Source: an uncultured Clostridia bacterium
GTDB taxonomy: Bacteria > Bacillota > Clostridia > Christensenellales > UBA1242
Direction of reading: 5' to 3'
Assembly: GCA_944372335.1 (NCBI GenBank)
Contig: CALVYQ010000003.1
Location: 132,093 to 171,540 of the forward strand
Length of the DNA stretch: 39,448 bases
Shown: positions 29,177 through 36,748 of the stretch, piece after piece
Position numbering within the stretch: the first letter of the stretch is position 1
Layout of the letters: every line of letters begins with the position of its first letter
Translations under genes and position numbers: made by a program
The notes under the pieces: generated by a model
The model's database searches: none
What the model was told of the DNA's origin: nothing
What the model saw: the letters and a program-made list of their open reading frames with translations, nothing else

Positions 29177-29647
29177 TTATTTTTTATTAAGATTTTCTAG
29201 ATTTAAATAGGCGTTTTTTAGAATATTTAACTCTTCATTTTTTAATATTAAAATTTCATTAAGAGATGCTCGAAGGTTCGCATTTTCCACCTTAGAATAG
29301 ACATTTTTTAAATCTATCCTTCCTTTTTCAACAAGTTCAATATCAAGTTCCAAAATCGCATGAAGGTTCTTGACGTAATCTACGCCACTTCCAGAAAGAT
29401 ATTTTTTTGTAGAGGAATAAAACTTTGCATCTCCACCTAGTTCAATGATAAGCTCACATAGTCTTGAACAAGCCTTTAATTCAAAGTCCAAAAGTTCGCA
29501 AAAATCCTTGTAAAAATCTGGATAATATTCAAAAATTTGATTTTTTTGATAGAAAAAATGCATAAAAACTGTAAAAAAGCCATCTTTTCCACAAAATAAG
29601 TCCTGCAACAGTCCTTCATAATAAGAATTCTTGAATAAATGTACCAT
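29177..29647 (-). CDS. Ferritin-like four-helix protein with degenerate metal site
   Basis: 156 residues, predicted all-helical. It follows the order of the ferritin-like/CotJC-type family: YYEGLLQDLFCGKDG (9-23), FFYQ (31-34), FELKACSRLCELIIELGGDAKF (55-76), YLSGSGVDYVKNL (83-95) and NEELNIL (137-143). In my memory of that family the helices carry GELGA, EMKHLEMLGELI and DEELHI. Here the first Glu is Phe (24), EMKH reads ELKA (56-59) and the late His is Asn (141). The fold may be kept without iron or manganese chemistry. It starts 33 bp after the rluA-type gene ends and is probably co-transcribed. AAGGA precedes the ATG. The family call rests on pattern recall only. Confidence 0.5.
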   Translation of the reverse strand: MVHLFKNSYYEGLLQDLFCGKDGFFTVFMHFFYQKNQIFEYYPDFYKDFCELLDFELKACSRLCELIIELGGDAKFYSSTKKYLSGSGVDYVKNLHAILELDIELVEKGRIDLKNVYSKVENANLRASLNEILILKNEELNILKNAYLNLENLNKK

Positions 29648-29680
29648 CTATCCTTATCTATGATTTCTTCGGAAAATATG

Positions 29681-30496
29681 TCACAGCATTATCTTCAAAT
29701 CTTTGACAAAATCTGGTATTACCTTAAATTCTTTGCCGTCAAGCTCTGCTATCCCAACATTCCCAAAGATTAATTTATAGGCAAAAAGCTTTTGATGCTT
29801 ACACTTAAATCTCTTATAATCTTCTCGCTTACCATACTTTCCATCGCCAATAATCGCATGTCCAAGATGGGCTAGATGTGCACGAATTTGATGAGTTTTA
29901 CCTCCAATTATTTCCACTTTTAAAAGGCTACTTGTCGGAGAGTGCTTCAAAGTGCTAATCTTCGTTTCAATCTTTTTTGAATTCTCTCTCTTTTTATCAT
30001 AAATTTTAACCAAAGAGCGTTCTGCGTCTTTAACTAAATACGCCGTAAAGAGCTTATCATAAACCTCAAACTCGCCCACCACTTCTGTTAAATAAAATTT
30101 TCTTACGAGATGACTTTTAAAGGCTTTTTCTAGCAATTTTTGAGCTATCGTAGTTTTTGCAAAAATCACAAGCCCTTCAGTATTTCTATCCAATCTATGC
30201 ACAGGATATAAGTTTAAACGCTTAGCTAACTCCTCCGTTTCTATACCTGCCTTTTTGCAAACTATTAAAGTTTCCTCGCCGTCAAACACAACGTCAAAAA
30301 ATTTAGGCTCTTCACGATAAAAGATGGCAACAATGTCATTTTCGGTCACCATTTGATTTTGACTTATTTTAACTCCATTCACTCTAATATCTTTAAGACG
30401 AAGCATTTTTAACACATCGTTATAGGAAAATCCATGTTCCATAACGGCATCTATCACCATTTTTGCACTATCGACATTAAAATCTTTTTTATTCAT
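29681..30496 (-). CDS. RluA-family RNA pseudouridine synthase
   Basis: 271 residues. An N-terminal S4-like RNA-binding segment (about 23-60; IRVNGVKISQNQMVTENDIV) is followed by the RluA catalytic domain. The signature HRLDRNTEG at residues 100-108 contains the catalytic Asp103, and the late motif GGKTHQIRAHLAHLGHAIIGDGKYG is typical. It isomerises uridine to pseudouridine in rRNA or tRNA; the target site cannot be told. It is divergent from yabP and followed by the ferritin-like gene. No Shine-Dalgarno site is visible before the ATG, and the predicted -10 box is so close that the message would be nearly leaderless. Confidence 0.9.
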   Translation of the reverse strand: MNKKDFNVDSAKMVIDAVMEHGFSYNDVLKMLRLKDIRVNGVKISQNQMVTENDIVAIFYREEPKFFDVVFDGEETLIVCKKAGIETEELAKRLNLYPVHRLDRNTEGLVIFAKTTIAQKLLEKAFKSHLVRKFYLTEVVGEFEVYDKLFTAYLVKDAERSLVKIYDKKRENSKKIETKISTLKHSPTSSLLKVEIIGGKTHQIRAHLAHLGHAIIGDGKYGKREDYKRFKCKHQKLFAYKLIFGNVGIAELDGKEFKVIPDFVKDLKIML

Positions 30497-30504
30497 ACTT
30501 AAAT

Positions 30505-30534
30505 TTTATAATATTTAAAAAATTATTTCAACAA
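30505..30534 (-). promoter_or_regulatory. Possible promoter of the pseudouridine synthase gene
   Basis: TTGTTG (30529-30534) and TATAAA (30505-30510) are 18 bp apart on the minus strand. Transcription would begin about 2 nt before the start codon at 30496, which fits the missing ribosome-binding site. The region is so AT-rich that a chance match is possible. Confidence 0.4.
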
Positions 30535-30560
30535 TTCTTCTAAAATTTTTTACAGCCTTA

Positions 30561-30580
30561 TATAATAGACTAAGGAGTTT
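30561..30580 (+). promoter_or_regulatory. -10-like box and strong ribosome-binding site of yabP
   Basis: TATAAT at 30561-30566 has no convincing sigma-A -35 box at 16-18 bp. In Bacillus subtilis yabP and yabQ are transcribed in the mother cell by sigma-E, so a sporulation sigma factor may be used here. AAGGAG follows, 5 nt before the ATG at 30583. Confidence 0.4.
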
Positions 30581-30582
30581 AT

Positions 30583-30834
30583 ATGAGCGAAAAAATAAAC
30601 ATTCAAGACAGAAACATGATTGAAATAACAGGAGCAACACGAGTTGTCGCTTCCACTGCTAAGGAGGCAGTTGTCGAGCTAGAGAACGGTACAGTAATTC
30701 TTTCAGGCAATAATCTTGAAGTAACAAAACTTGACTTAGATAATCATGAAGTAAAATTTTCCGGAATAATAACCAATCTCAAGTTTTCCGACAAACGTGA
30801 AAAAGTGGGCTTGCTTAAGAGGATTTTTAAATAA
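30583..30834 (+). CDS. yabP: Sporulation protein YabP
   Basis: 83 residues, typical length. The sequence matches the YabP family throughout: an N-terminal RNMIEITGATRVVAS block, then VELENGTVILSGNNLEVTKLDL, then a hydrophobic GIITNLKFSD strand and a basic tail. YabP is found in endospore formers, is needed for normal spore formation in Bacillus and is related to the YqfC spore-coat-assembly protein. The stop overlaps the yabQ start by one base (TAATG), implying coupled translation, and the yabP-yabQ order is the conserved one. Confidence 0.9.
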   Translation: MSEKINIQDRNMIEITGATRVVASTAKEAVVELENGTVILSGNNLEVTKLDLDNHEVKFSGIITNLKFSDKREKVGLLKRIFK

Positions 30835-31220
30835 TGCTCTATGAAACACTAAGCCAACCTATCATATTTTTAATACTAATTATTTCAGGATTTTTTTCTG
30901 GATTTATTTTTGATATTATAAATATTTTAAAAAAACATATAAAAATTAAGTTTTTTATTAATTTTTTAATATTTTTAGGTGTATTTTTAACAATTTTTAT
31001 TTTTTATTTAATAAATTTAAAATTTAATTATGGACAATTTAGATTTTATACAATTTTTTGCTTTACCTTGTCCTTTATTATTGAGCGATTTATATCCTGC
31101 AATATTCTTGCAAAAAACACCGAATTATGTTATAATAAAATTGAGCAAAATAATGAAAATAAAAATATCAAAGGAAAAACTAAAAAAAGAATTAAAATTA
31201 GAACAGGAAAAAGAAAATAA
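30834..31220 (+). CDS. yabQ: Sporulation membrane protein YabQ
   Basis: 128 residues. The opening (PIIFLILIISGFFSGFIFDII) with a Gly/Phe-rich first helix is typical of YabQ. At least three hydrophobic segments (about 8-27, 39-60 and 68-88) are followed by a basic tail rich in Lys and Arg. In Bacillus YabQ is a mother-cell membrane protein required for spore cortex formation. The start overlaps the yabP stop by one base and the end overlaps the next gene by 68 bp. Confidence 0.85.
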   Translation: MLYETLSQPIIFLILIISGFFSGFIFDIINILKKHIKIKFFINFLIFLGVFLTIFIFYLINLKFNYGQFRFYTIFCFTLSFIIERFISCNILAKNTELCYNKIEQNNENKNIKGKTKKRIKIRTGKRK

Positions 31221-31422
31221 ATCTTTTTTTAGTATTTTTTCAAGCATTTTAATTATAATACTCATCATTGGAATTATCATTGAATTAGTTATAATAATTA
31301 ATTTAAATAATAAAATAAACAAACTTGAGGAAAATATCAATAATATACCAAACTTAGAATATGTTTATGAAGAAAATAAACTTCCAGATTTATATACAAT
31401 AGATTTCAAAGATGTATTTTAA
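31153..31422 (+). CDS. Putative septum-formation protein, DivIC/FtsB-like
   Basis: 89 residues from the ATG at 31153. A charged cytoplasmic N-terminus (KEKLKKELKLEQEKENK) leads to one membrane helix (about 25-49) and a short coiled coil (NLNNKINKLEENINNI), then EYVYEENKLPDL. This topology is that of DivIC/FtsB, small divisome proteins, and the yabP-yabQ-divIC order is conserved in Bacillota. The coiled coil is very short, so sequence alone would not justify the name; position does much of the work. The frame is open back to 31030 but that start would lie deep within yabQ; even the chosen ATG overlaps yabQ by 68 bp and lacks a good ribosome-binding site. Its end overlaps the convergent CvpA-family gene by 4 bp. 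Confidence 0.55.
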   Translation: MKIKISKEKLKKELKLEQEKENKSFFSIFSSILIIILIIGIIIELVIIINLNNKINKLEENINNIPNLEYVYEENKLPDLYTIDFKDVF

Positions 31423-32084
31423 TAAAACAACTCAAATATTTTTAAAAAATATTGATTATATAGATAGGACGAAATGACTCCATCTTCCACAAAACTTGTC
31501 AGCCCGCTGTTAATGCCTAGACTTGATAAAAAACTTAGAAAGATAAACACAACCATAGAGACGACAAAGCCCTTTAAGCCACCCAACAAAAATCCCGCCA
31601 CACGATTAATTTTGCCCAACCCTGCAGACTCTATGGACTTTTTTAAAAGAAAGCTTATTATTTTAAATGCGATAGACAACAAAATAAAACAAAGAATAAA
31701 AAGAATTACTTTGAAAAAAATTAATGTAAAAGTTGGTGTTATTATTTCTCCAAAACTTAGACTGCCTTCAAAGGTGATATTTTTAAGGACGGTTTGAAAA
31801 ACTAATCTCAAAATGGCATTTGACATACTACCGACCACCGCAAGCACCTCACTCATTGATTCAAATTCTCCCGGAAGCATATTGTCAAAAATATTTTGTA
31901 GGAAATCATATACACTTTGATAGATAGTGCTACCCTGTAAAGAATTTGCCAAAGCTATAGACACATAATAACTTAAAAGAAAAAGGAGCACTGCACTAAA
32001 CAAAGAGACTAACATCTTCAACGCTCCCTTATAGAAGCCTAAAAAGGCATAGACTAAAATCAACGCTATTATAAGAAAATCCAC
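31419..32084 (-). CDS. CvpA family membrane protein
   Basis: 221 residues. The start (MDFLIIALILVYAFLGFYKGALKMLVSLFS) is the usual CvpA pattern: a hydrophobic helix ending in GxxKG, then a second helix. About four membrane segments are present, with a late GLGKINRVAGFLLGGLKGFVVS block typical of the family. CvpA proteins are linked to colicin V production and envelope homeostasis in Proteobacteria; the role in Bacillota is unclear. The start codon is GTG and no Shine-Dalgarno site is seen, but no other start is available upstream in frame. It converges on the divIC-like gene with a 4-bp overlap. Confidence 0.85.
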   Translation of the reverse strand: MDFLIIALILVYAFLGFYKGALKMLVSLFSAVLLFLLSYYVSIALANSLQGSTIYQSVYDFLQNIFDNMLPGEFESMSEVLAVVGSMSNAILRLVFQTVLKNITFEGSLSFGEIITPTFTLIFFKVILFILCFILLSIAFKIISFLLKKSIESAGLGKINRVAGFLLGGLKGFVVSMVVFIFLSFLSSLGINSGLTSFVEDGVISSYLYNQYFLKIFELFY

Positions 32085-32219
32085 TATAAGATTTTTGCCA
32101 AAATATTTTAATTATATAATCAACTATAAAATAATTAATATTATTAAAATTTATAATAATTAATAAAAAAATCATATTTTTTTTAATAAAAAATTAATTT
32201 TTATTTAATTTTAATAAAA

Positions 32220-32242
32220 AATCATTCTTTTTTAGAATGATT
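32220..32242 (-). terminator. Terminator of the helicase-nucleotidase unit
   Basis: AATCATTC and GAATGATT form an 8-bp stem with a 7-nt loop that includes the last codons and stop of the nucleotidase gene. The minus strand continues with TTTTTATT. Confidence 0.75.
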
Positions 32243-32798
32243 TGTTTATTTTTCTTGCTATTTCTCCCCAATTATATACAGGTTCAACATTTTTATTTTT
32301 TATAAGTTCGGTTCTATCAGCAATAAATTGAAAACATTTAATTCCATTTTTTGAAAGACTTTCAACCACCTCATAACCATCATCAATCATTAAATCAATT
32401 CCAAGCATCTTGCAGGTATTCACTTTATCTATTTGTGAAAAGCAATAACCATCAACCTTAATTCGCTCCTTTACAAGACGCCTTTTGGTTAAGGATATAT
32501 GCCTTTTCCCATATCTGCCTCTTGCTGTTATGATATATAATTTATGACCTTGCTCTTTTAAATAGCCTATCACCTCTTTAACATAAGGCATTAAAGGACA
32601 TTTTTTTATGCAATCTTCATACTTTTTTAAAAGCTCATTAAAATCTGCATCTGGAATATGATAGCGTTTCTTTGAACTATTTGACTTAAAGTTTAACTTG
32701 CTTTCGTCAATTTGATCCATATAAGTCAATTCTAAAAAAGCTGATATATAATTCTCTGAGTTAAAGATAACTCCATCTAAGTCTATACCAATCCTCAT
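32232..32798 (-). CDS. HAD-superfamily nucleotidase-like hydrolase
   Basis: 188 residues. HAD motif I is GIDLDGVIFNSE (4-15), with nucleophile Asp6 and acid/base Asp8; motif II is IITARG with its Thr; motif III would be among the Lys residues around KRRLVKERIK; motif IV is DLMIDDGYE. The layout resembles the 5'(3')-deoxyribonucleotidase (NT5C) branch, which dephosphorylates nucleoside monophosphates; the true substrate is unknown. It starts 11 bp after the helicase-nuclease gene ends and shares its terminator, so the two are very likely co-transcribed. If that pair is defensive, the enzyme could remove nucleotides from the pool; a general salvage role is equally possible. Confidence 0.75.
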   Translation of the reverse strand: MRIGIDLDGVIFNSENYISAFLELTYMDQIDESKLNFKSNSSKKRYHIPDADFNELLKKYEDCIKKCPLMPYVKEVIGYLKEQGHKLYIITARGRYGKRHISLTKRRLVKERIKVDGYCFSQIDKVNTCKMLGIDLMIDDGYEVVESLSKNGIKCFQFIADRTELIKNKNVEPVYNWGEIARKINKSF

Positions 32799-32809
32799 AA
32801 ACTACTACC

Positions 32810-35800
32810 TTACAAAAGTTTCTTTTTATTCGCATTTATTGCTTTAACAATATTTCCAATCACTTTATCCTTATTCATCCACCAATCCCGACTCCAAACA
32901 CGCATGATGTTCCAACCTCGTGATTCCAAAAATTTATTGCGATATACATCACGCTCTAAGATCGAATCACTGCTCTTATAAGCCATATAGTCGCACTCCA
33001 AGCCCAATAGATACCTATCTAGCTGTTTATCGTAAATGGCTAGAGATATTTTATAATTCGTGTTTCCTAAATTGGTTTCCACACTGTAGCCAAGTTTGGT
33101 AAGTTCTTCCTTTATCTCATCTTCCAATTGATTGATTACCGTTTCCTCTTTTACCTCTGGAAGAGCAGGCTTAAAGCTGTCAAGAACATATTGAACCTCT
33201 TTTGGTTTTTTGTTAGATACCGCCCTGACATACTTCAAATAGCTTTTAAATATCTTAGGCCCGGCATTTTTCGTTCCCTCGACCTGCAATTCCTCTGGCT
33301 CGATACTTGTTATAACATAAATTTTCTCTTTCGCACGTGTTATTGCAACGTTCAATCTATTTTCTCCACCTTCAATTGAGAGAGGCCCGAAATGTGCCAC
33401 AACTTTACCATATTCATTTCTTGCATAGCCAATACTGAATATGATGATATCTCTTTCATCTCCTTGGACATTTTCAAGATTCTTAATGAAAATTGAGGTA
33501 TCCTCATTATCTTCTTTTCTGTTTTGTTCTCTTAAATAAGCATCACGAAAAGCAGAATCCTTTTGACATTCTGCATCAATGGCATCTTCGATAGCATTTT
33601 CCTGTTCGGTATTGAAAGTGATGATACCGATAGACGATTTGTTTTTCTTATTCTTTAAAAGTTTTTTAAGAAGAACAACAACCGCTTTTGCCTCTTCATC
33701 ATTCTTCCTGCCAAGCCATTTTCCATTCACCTTGATTCGTTCAATTGGCTTATTGCCGACATTTTTAGATATGTTAGGTGCAATTTGCAATTTTCTATCA
33801 TAGAAAGCATAGTTTGAAAAATTGATTAGTTCTTCGTTTTTACTACGATAGTGATAAGTAAGATTTGTGCTGTTAAATCGGGAAGTGGCAAGATCAAGCA
33901 AACTTTCCACTTCAAGAGCCGCTTGTGTGGCAAGGTCAAGATCTTCATCGCTGTCATTGCCCATATATCTTTTAACAAAGGTGGCTGTTGGGCGAAGCTG
34001 TTTAGAGTCTCCCGCAACAACAATATGCTTTCCACGATAGATAGTTGGCAGAGTGTTTTCAATAAATACCTGACTTGCCTCATCAAATAAGATTATATCA
34101 AACATCTCCTTTTTAAGCGGGAAGATTGTGGAGACGCTCTCCGGTGACAAAAGCCAACAAGGGAATAATCTTAACAGAAACTCACCATATAAATCCATCA
34201 TCTTTCTGATTGGAAGGAGTCCCTGTTGTTTTGTTATTTGAAAGAGATAGTTTTTGTTTTCTTCGCTGTTATTATAGTAATCGATATATTCATCTTTAAA
34301 TTTGCCAAGACAAATTCGTTTTGATATCTCTTTCTCTTCTTTTTTTAAGGATAAAATTCTGTTTCTTATATTTTCAAAATCAATAATCTTTGAAAGTTTA
34401 TCTTTATTTAGCTCCTCATATTTTATTGTTTCATGATATATCCTTATTTCCAAAATCTTATCAACGATATCACGATATTGACGAGCTGTTTTAGAATTTT
34501 CGTAAGCAAAATTGAGAATAGTCTTTTCCTCTTCCGTCAAGCCTTGAAGAGCAACATTTACATCACGTATTTCAATATAGTCATCAAGTGCATTTAATAG
34601 GAGACGCAAAAAGATGGAATTTCCATTGATAATATTATCTATTGTCATTAAATATCCTTTACGGTCTAGCACTTTATTTAAAAGAGAATAATTGCTGATA
34701 TAATTTTGAATATCCTTCATAGTGCTATCAAAATTCTTTTCTATCTCTTCTTCCTTTTTATTCATTGCGTGTTTAACAAAAGGATAGGCTGGGAAAAGCA
34801 CCTTTGACCAATTAAGTACAGTATGAAGCTTTTTGTTCTCAACTTCGGCAATCATTTTAACAAGCGGTCTCATCTGGTCGGTAGTCTCCACGCCGTTTTC
34901 CAACATATAAATCATAAGTTGTCTTGCGTGTGGGTGTTTTGCGGTATCAAACGGCACAATATTTTTTGCAATCAATTCTTTTAAATAGGTCTTTGTTTGA
35001 TTTATAACATGTATTTCCACCTTTGCTTTGATATGGTCAATAAGTGGATTATTCTTTTTAAGTTCAATGTAACGATAATATAAATTAGCCTTATTTTTTT
35101 CTTTAATCACTCTTAAAGTGGAAGATAGGCTCTTGTAATCCATAGCCATCAACTCTTTGTTTTTGAGCATGAGTTTATAAAGCACATAGTCATTGCTCTT
35201 TTTGCCAATCTTTGCTGAATTTGTGTACATCTCTTGGAGCGATAGCCCAAAAGGAGTTTTATTAAATAGTGCGTCAGAGATTGTTTGAAGCTCTTTTGTT
35301 TCAGCTTTTATGTTGTTCTCTACTAGATCAAACGCTGATTTTTCGTCCAACGCTTTTCCGCTTCCCATAACTGCCTGATGCATCTGATTGCATCTTTCGT
35401 AAAAAGCCACTTTGTTTTTCTCGGCGTCAGTGATGAACATACATTTAGAATTTAAATTTTTTAAACGGTTAAAAACAACATCGAGAGCCGCTTTTTTCTG
35501 CGATACAACTAGCACTCGCTTGTTCTTGCAGAGAGCATCTGAAATTATATTGACAATCGTCTGAGATTTACCCGTTCCCGGAGGCCCATATATGACCATA
35601 TTCCCGCTTTCGTTTAATTTTTGAATGGCATTTTCCTGTGCATAGTCTAGATTGTTTATCGTATAAATTCTCTCATCATATTTTTTATTCTTTTTTGCTC
35701 CTTTCCCTTTCAAAAGTTGCTCAATTGCCATGGAAGTTAGACGTTTTTTCTCCAAAAGGGTGTAATCGTTATAGATTGAATTTGCAAGCGGAAATCTTCC

Positions 35801-36616
35801 TATTACGCAAGTGTTGACAATCTTCATGGAATCATATCTAAAGTTCTGCTCTTTTATATCATCAAATTTAACAAAGGAATTGTCAAATTTACGCTCAACT
35901 TCAAACTTATATCCATAGGCAGATAGATAGTCTAAAACATCTTTGACCGATTTGAGCTTGTAATCTATAAGATTATCAAACTCCATAATCATGCCCTCAT
36001 TGTTCAATCGATGTTCTTTGGCATAGGCAAGCATAAGCACTTTGTTAAATTGAACATATTCATCATGTTTTGCTTCGATAGATACAGTGCTGTCATTTTC
36101 AACATTGATAACCACAGGAAAAAGAATAAGAGGTGCTTTTATGGTTATATCCTTATTTAGATAGCCCGTAACAAAAGGATAACCAATGAAAAGCTCGTAC
36201 CTACCTGTTTCCTTTGCAAACTCTTCAATCTCTCTCTTCAAAAGTTTTAATGCGCTAACCTGTGAAGAAATTATCTTTTTGCCTTCTTCCCGCTTCAATC
36301 TCTCACGCCTAAGGTTTTCCAATCGCTTTTCATCGTTAGACATTGCATTTGTATCTTTATAAAGCGTTTTTAATTTTGCTTCCAAATTAAAGGCTTGATA
36401 AATTCTCTCTTTCGCTTCCTTTTTAATAAGAGCATAACTACTTCGTTTACCTTTCCACAAAAAGGTCATAAACTCGTCCATTTCAACTTTATCATTACCT
36501 ATTATTGCACCTAAATCATAGGAATATTTTTTGGAGATGTTCTTAGAATATAAGCTTCTGTTTTTACCGCTTATCTCAATTAATCTTTCTTTATAATATT
36601 TGTAAATCGATTTCAT
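32810..36616 (-). CDS. SF1 helicase (DUF4011-like N-terminus) fused to a Vsr/MTES_1575-like nuclease domain
   Basis: 1268 residues. The N-terminal third resembles DUF4011 proteins (YYKERLIEISGKNRSLY at 7-23; APLILFPVV near 180). Helicase motifs follow: Walker A IYGPPGTGKSQT (~342-352), motif II LFDEASQ (~842), motif III VAGDSKQLRPT (~870), motif IV-like YHYRSKNEEL (~919), motif V VQGDERDIIIF (~1050) and motif VI RLNVAITRAKEKIYV (~1085-1098). The Walker A to motif II gap is filled by a long helical insertion. The last 65 residues (LGLECDYMAYKSS, RD, then GWNIMRVWSRDWW) match the REase_MTES_1575 type of PD-(D/E)XK nuclease; where I recall YHS in that family, this protein has YKS. Such fusions are often found among defence genes. 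It has its own promoter and a nucleotidase partner downstream. AAGGTGAT precedes the ATG. Confidence 0.85.
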   Translation of the reverse strand: MKSIYKYYKERLIEISGKNRSLYSKNISKKYSYDLGAIIGNDKVEMDEFMTFLWKGKRSSYALIKKEAKERIYQAFNLEAKLKTLYKDTNAMSNDEKRLENLRRERLKREEGKKIISSQVSALKLLKREIEEFAKETGRYELFIGYPFVTGYLNKDITIKAPLILFPVVINVENDSTVSIEAKHDEYVQFNKVLMLAYAKEHRLNNEGMIMEFDNLIDYKLKSVKDVLDYLSAYGYKFEVERKFDNSFVKFDDIKEQNFRYDSMKIVNTCVIGRFPLANSIYNDYTLLEKKRLTSMAIEQLLKGKGAKKNKKYDERIYTINNLDYAQENAIQKLNESGNMVIYGPPGTGKSQTIVNIISDALCKNKRVLVVSQKKAALDVVFNRLKNLNSKCMFITDAEKNKVAFYERCNQMHQAVMGSGKALDEKSAFDLVENNIKAETKELQTISDALFNKTPFGLSLQEMYTNSAKIGKKSNDYVLYKLMLKNKELMAMDYKSLSSTLRVIKEKNKANLYYRYIELKKNNPLIDHIKAKVEIHVINQTKTYLKELIAKNIVPFDTAKHPHARQLMIYMLENGVETTDQMRPLVKMIAEVENKKLHTVLNWSKVLFPAYPFVKHAMNKKEEEIEKNFDSTMKDIQNYISNYSLLNKVLDRKGYLMTIDNIINGNSIFLRLLLNALDDYIEIRDVNVALQGLTEEEKTILNFAYENSKTARQYRDIVDKILEIRIYHETIKYEELNKDKLSKIIDFENIRNRILSLKKEEKEISKRICLGKFKDEYIDYYNNSEENKNYLFQITKQQGLLPIRKMMDLYGEFLLRLFPCWLLSPESVSTIFPLKKEMFDIILFDEASQVFIENTLPTIYRGKHIVVAGDSKQLRPTATFVKRYMGNDSDEDLDLATQAALEVESLLDLATSRFNSTNLTYHYRSKNEELINFSNYAFYDRKLQIAPNISKNVGNKPIERIKVNGKWLGRKNDEEAKAVVVLLKKLLKNKKNKSSIGIITFNTEQENAIEDAIDAECQKDSAFRDAYLREQNRKEDNEDTSIFIKNLENVQGDERDIIIFSIGYARNEYGKVVAHFGPLSIEGGENRLNVAITRAKEKIYVITSIEPEELQVEGTKNAGPKIFKSYLKYVRAVSNKKPKEVQYVLDSFKPALPEVKEETVINQLEDEIKEELTKLGYSVETNLGNTNYKISLAIYDKQLDRYLLGLECDYMAYKSSDSILERDVYRNKFLESRGWNIMRVWSRDWWMNKDKVIGNIVKAINANKKKLL

Positions 36617-36636
36617 ATCATCACCTTCTTATGTAT

Positions 36637-36665
36637 ATTGTAACAAAAACAAAAAATATTTACAA
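36637..36665 (-). promoter_or_regulatory. Promoter of the helicase-nucleotidase unit
   Basis: TTGTAA (36660-36665) and TACAAT (36637-36642) have 17-bp spacing on the minus strand, about 20 bp upstream of the helicase start. Confidence 0.75.
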
Positions 36666-36748
36666 GTATAAAACTGTAAATATAATGCATTATTTAATTT
36701 AAGTAAATTTATTGATTTTTTATTAGATTTATTTGCAATATTTAGAGG

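Noticed and set aside
31030-31152. Longer divIC-like frame starting at 31030
   Set aside because: It would overlap yabQ by about 190 bp and add residues that do not fit the DivIC/FtsB layout.
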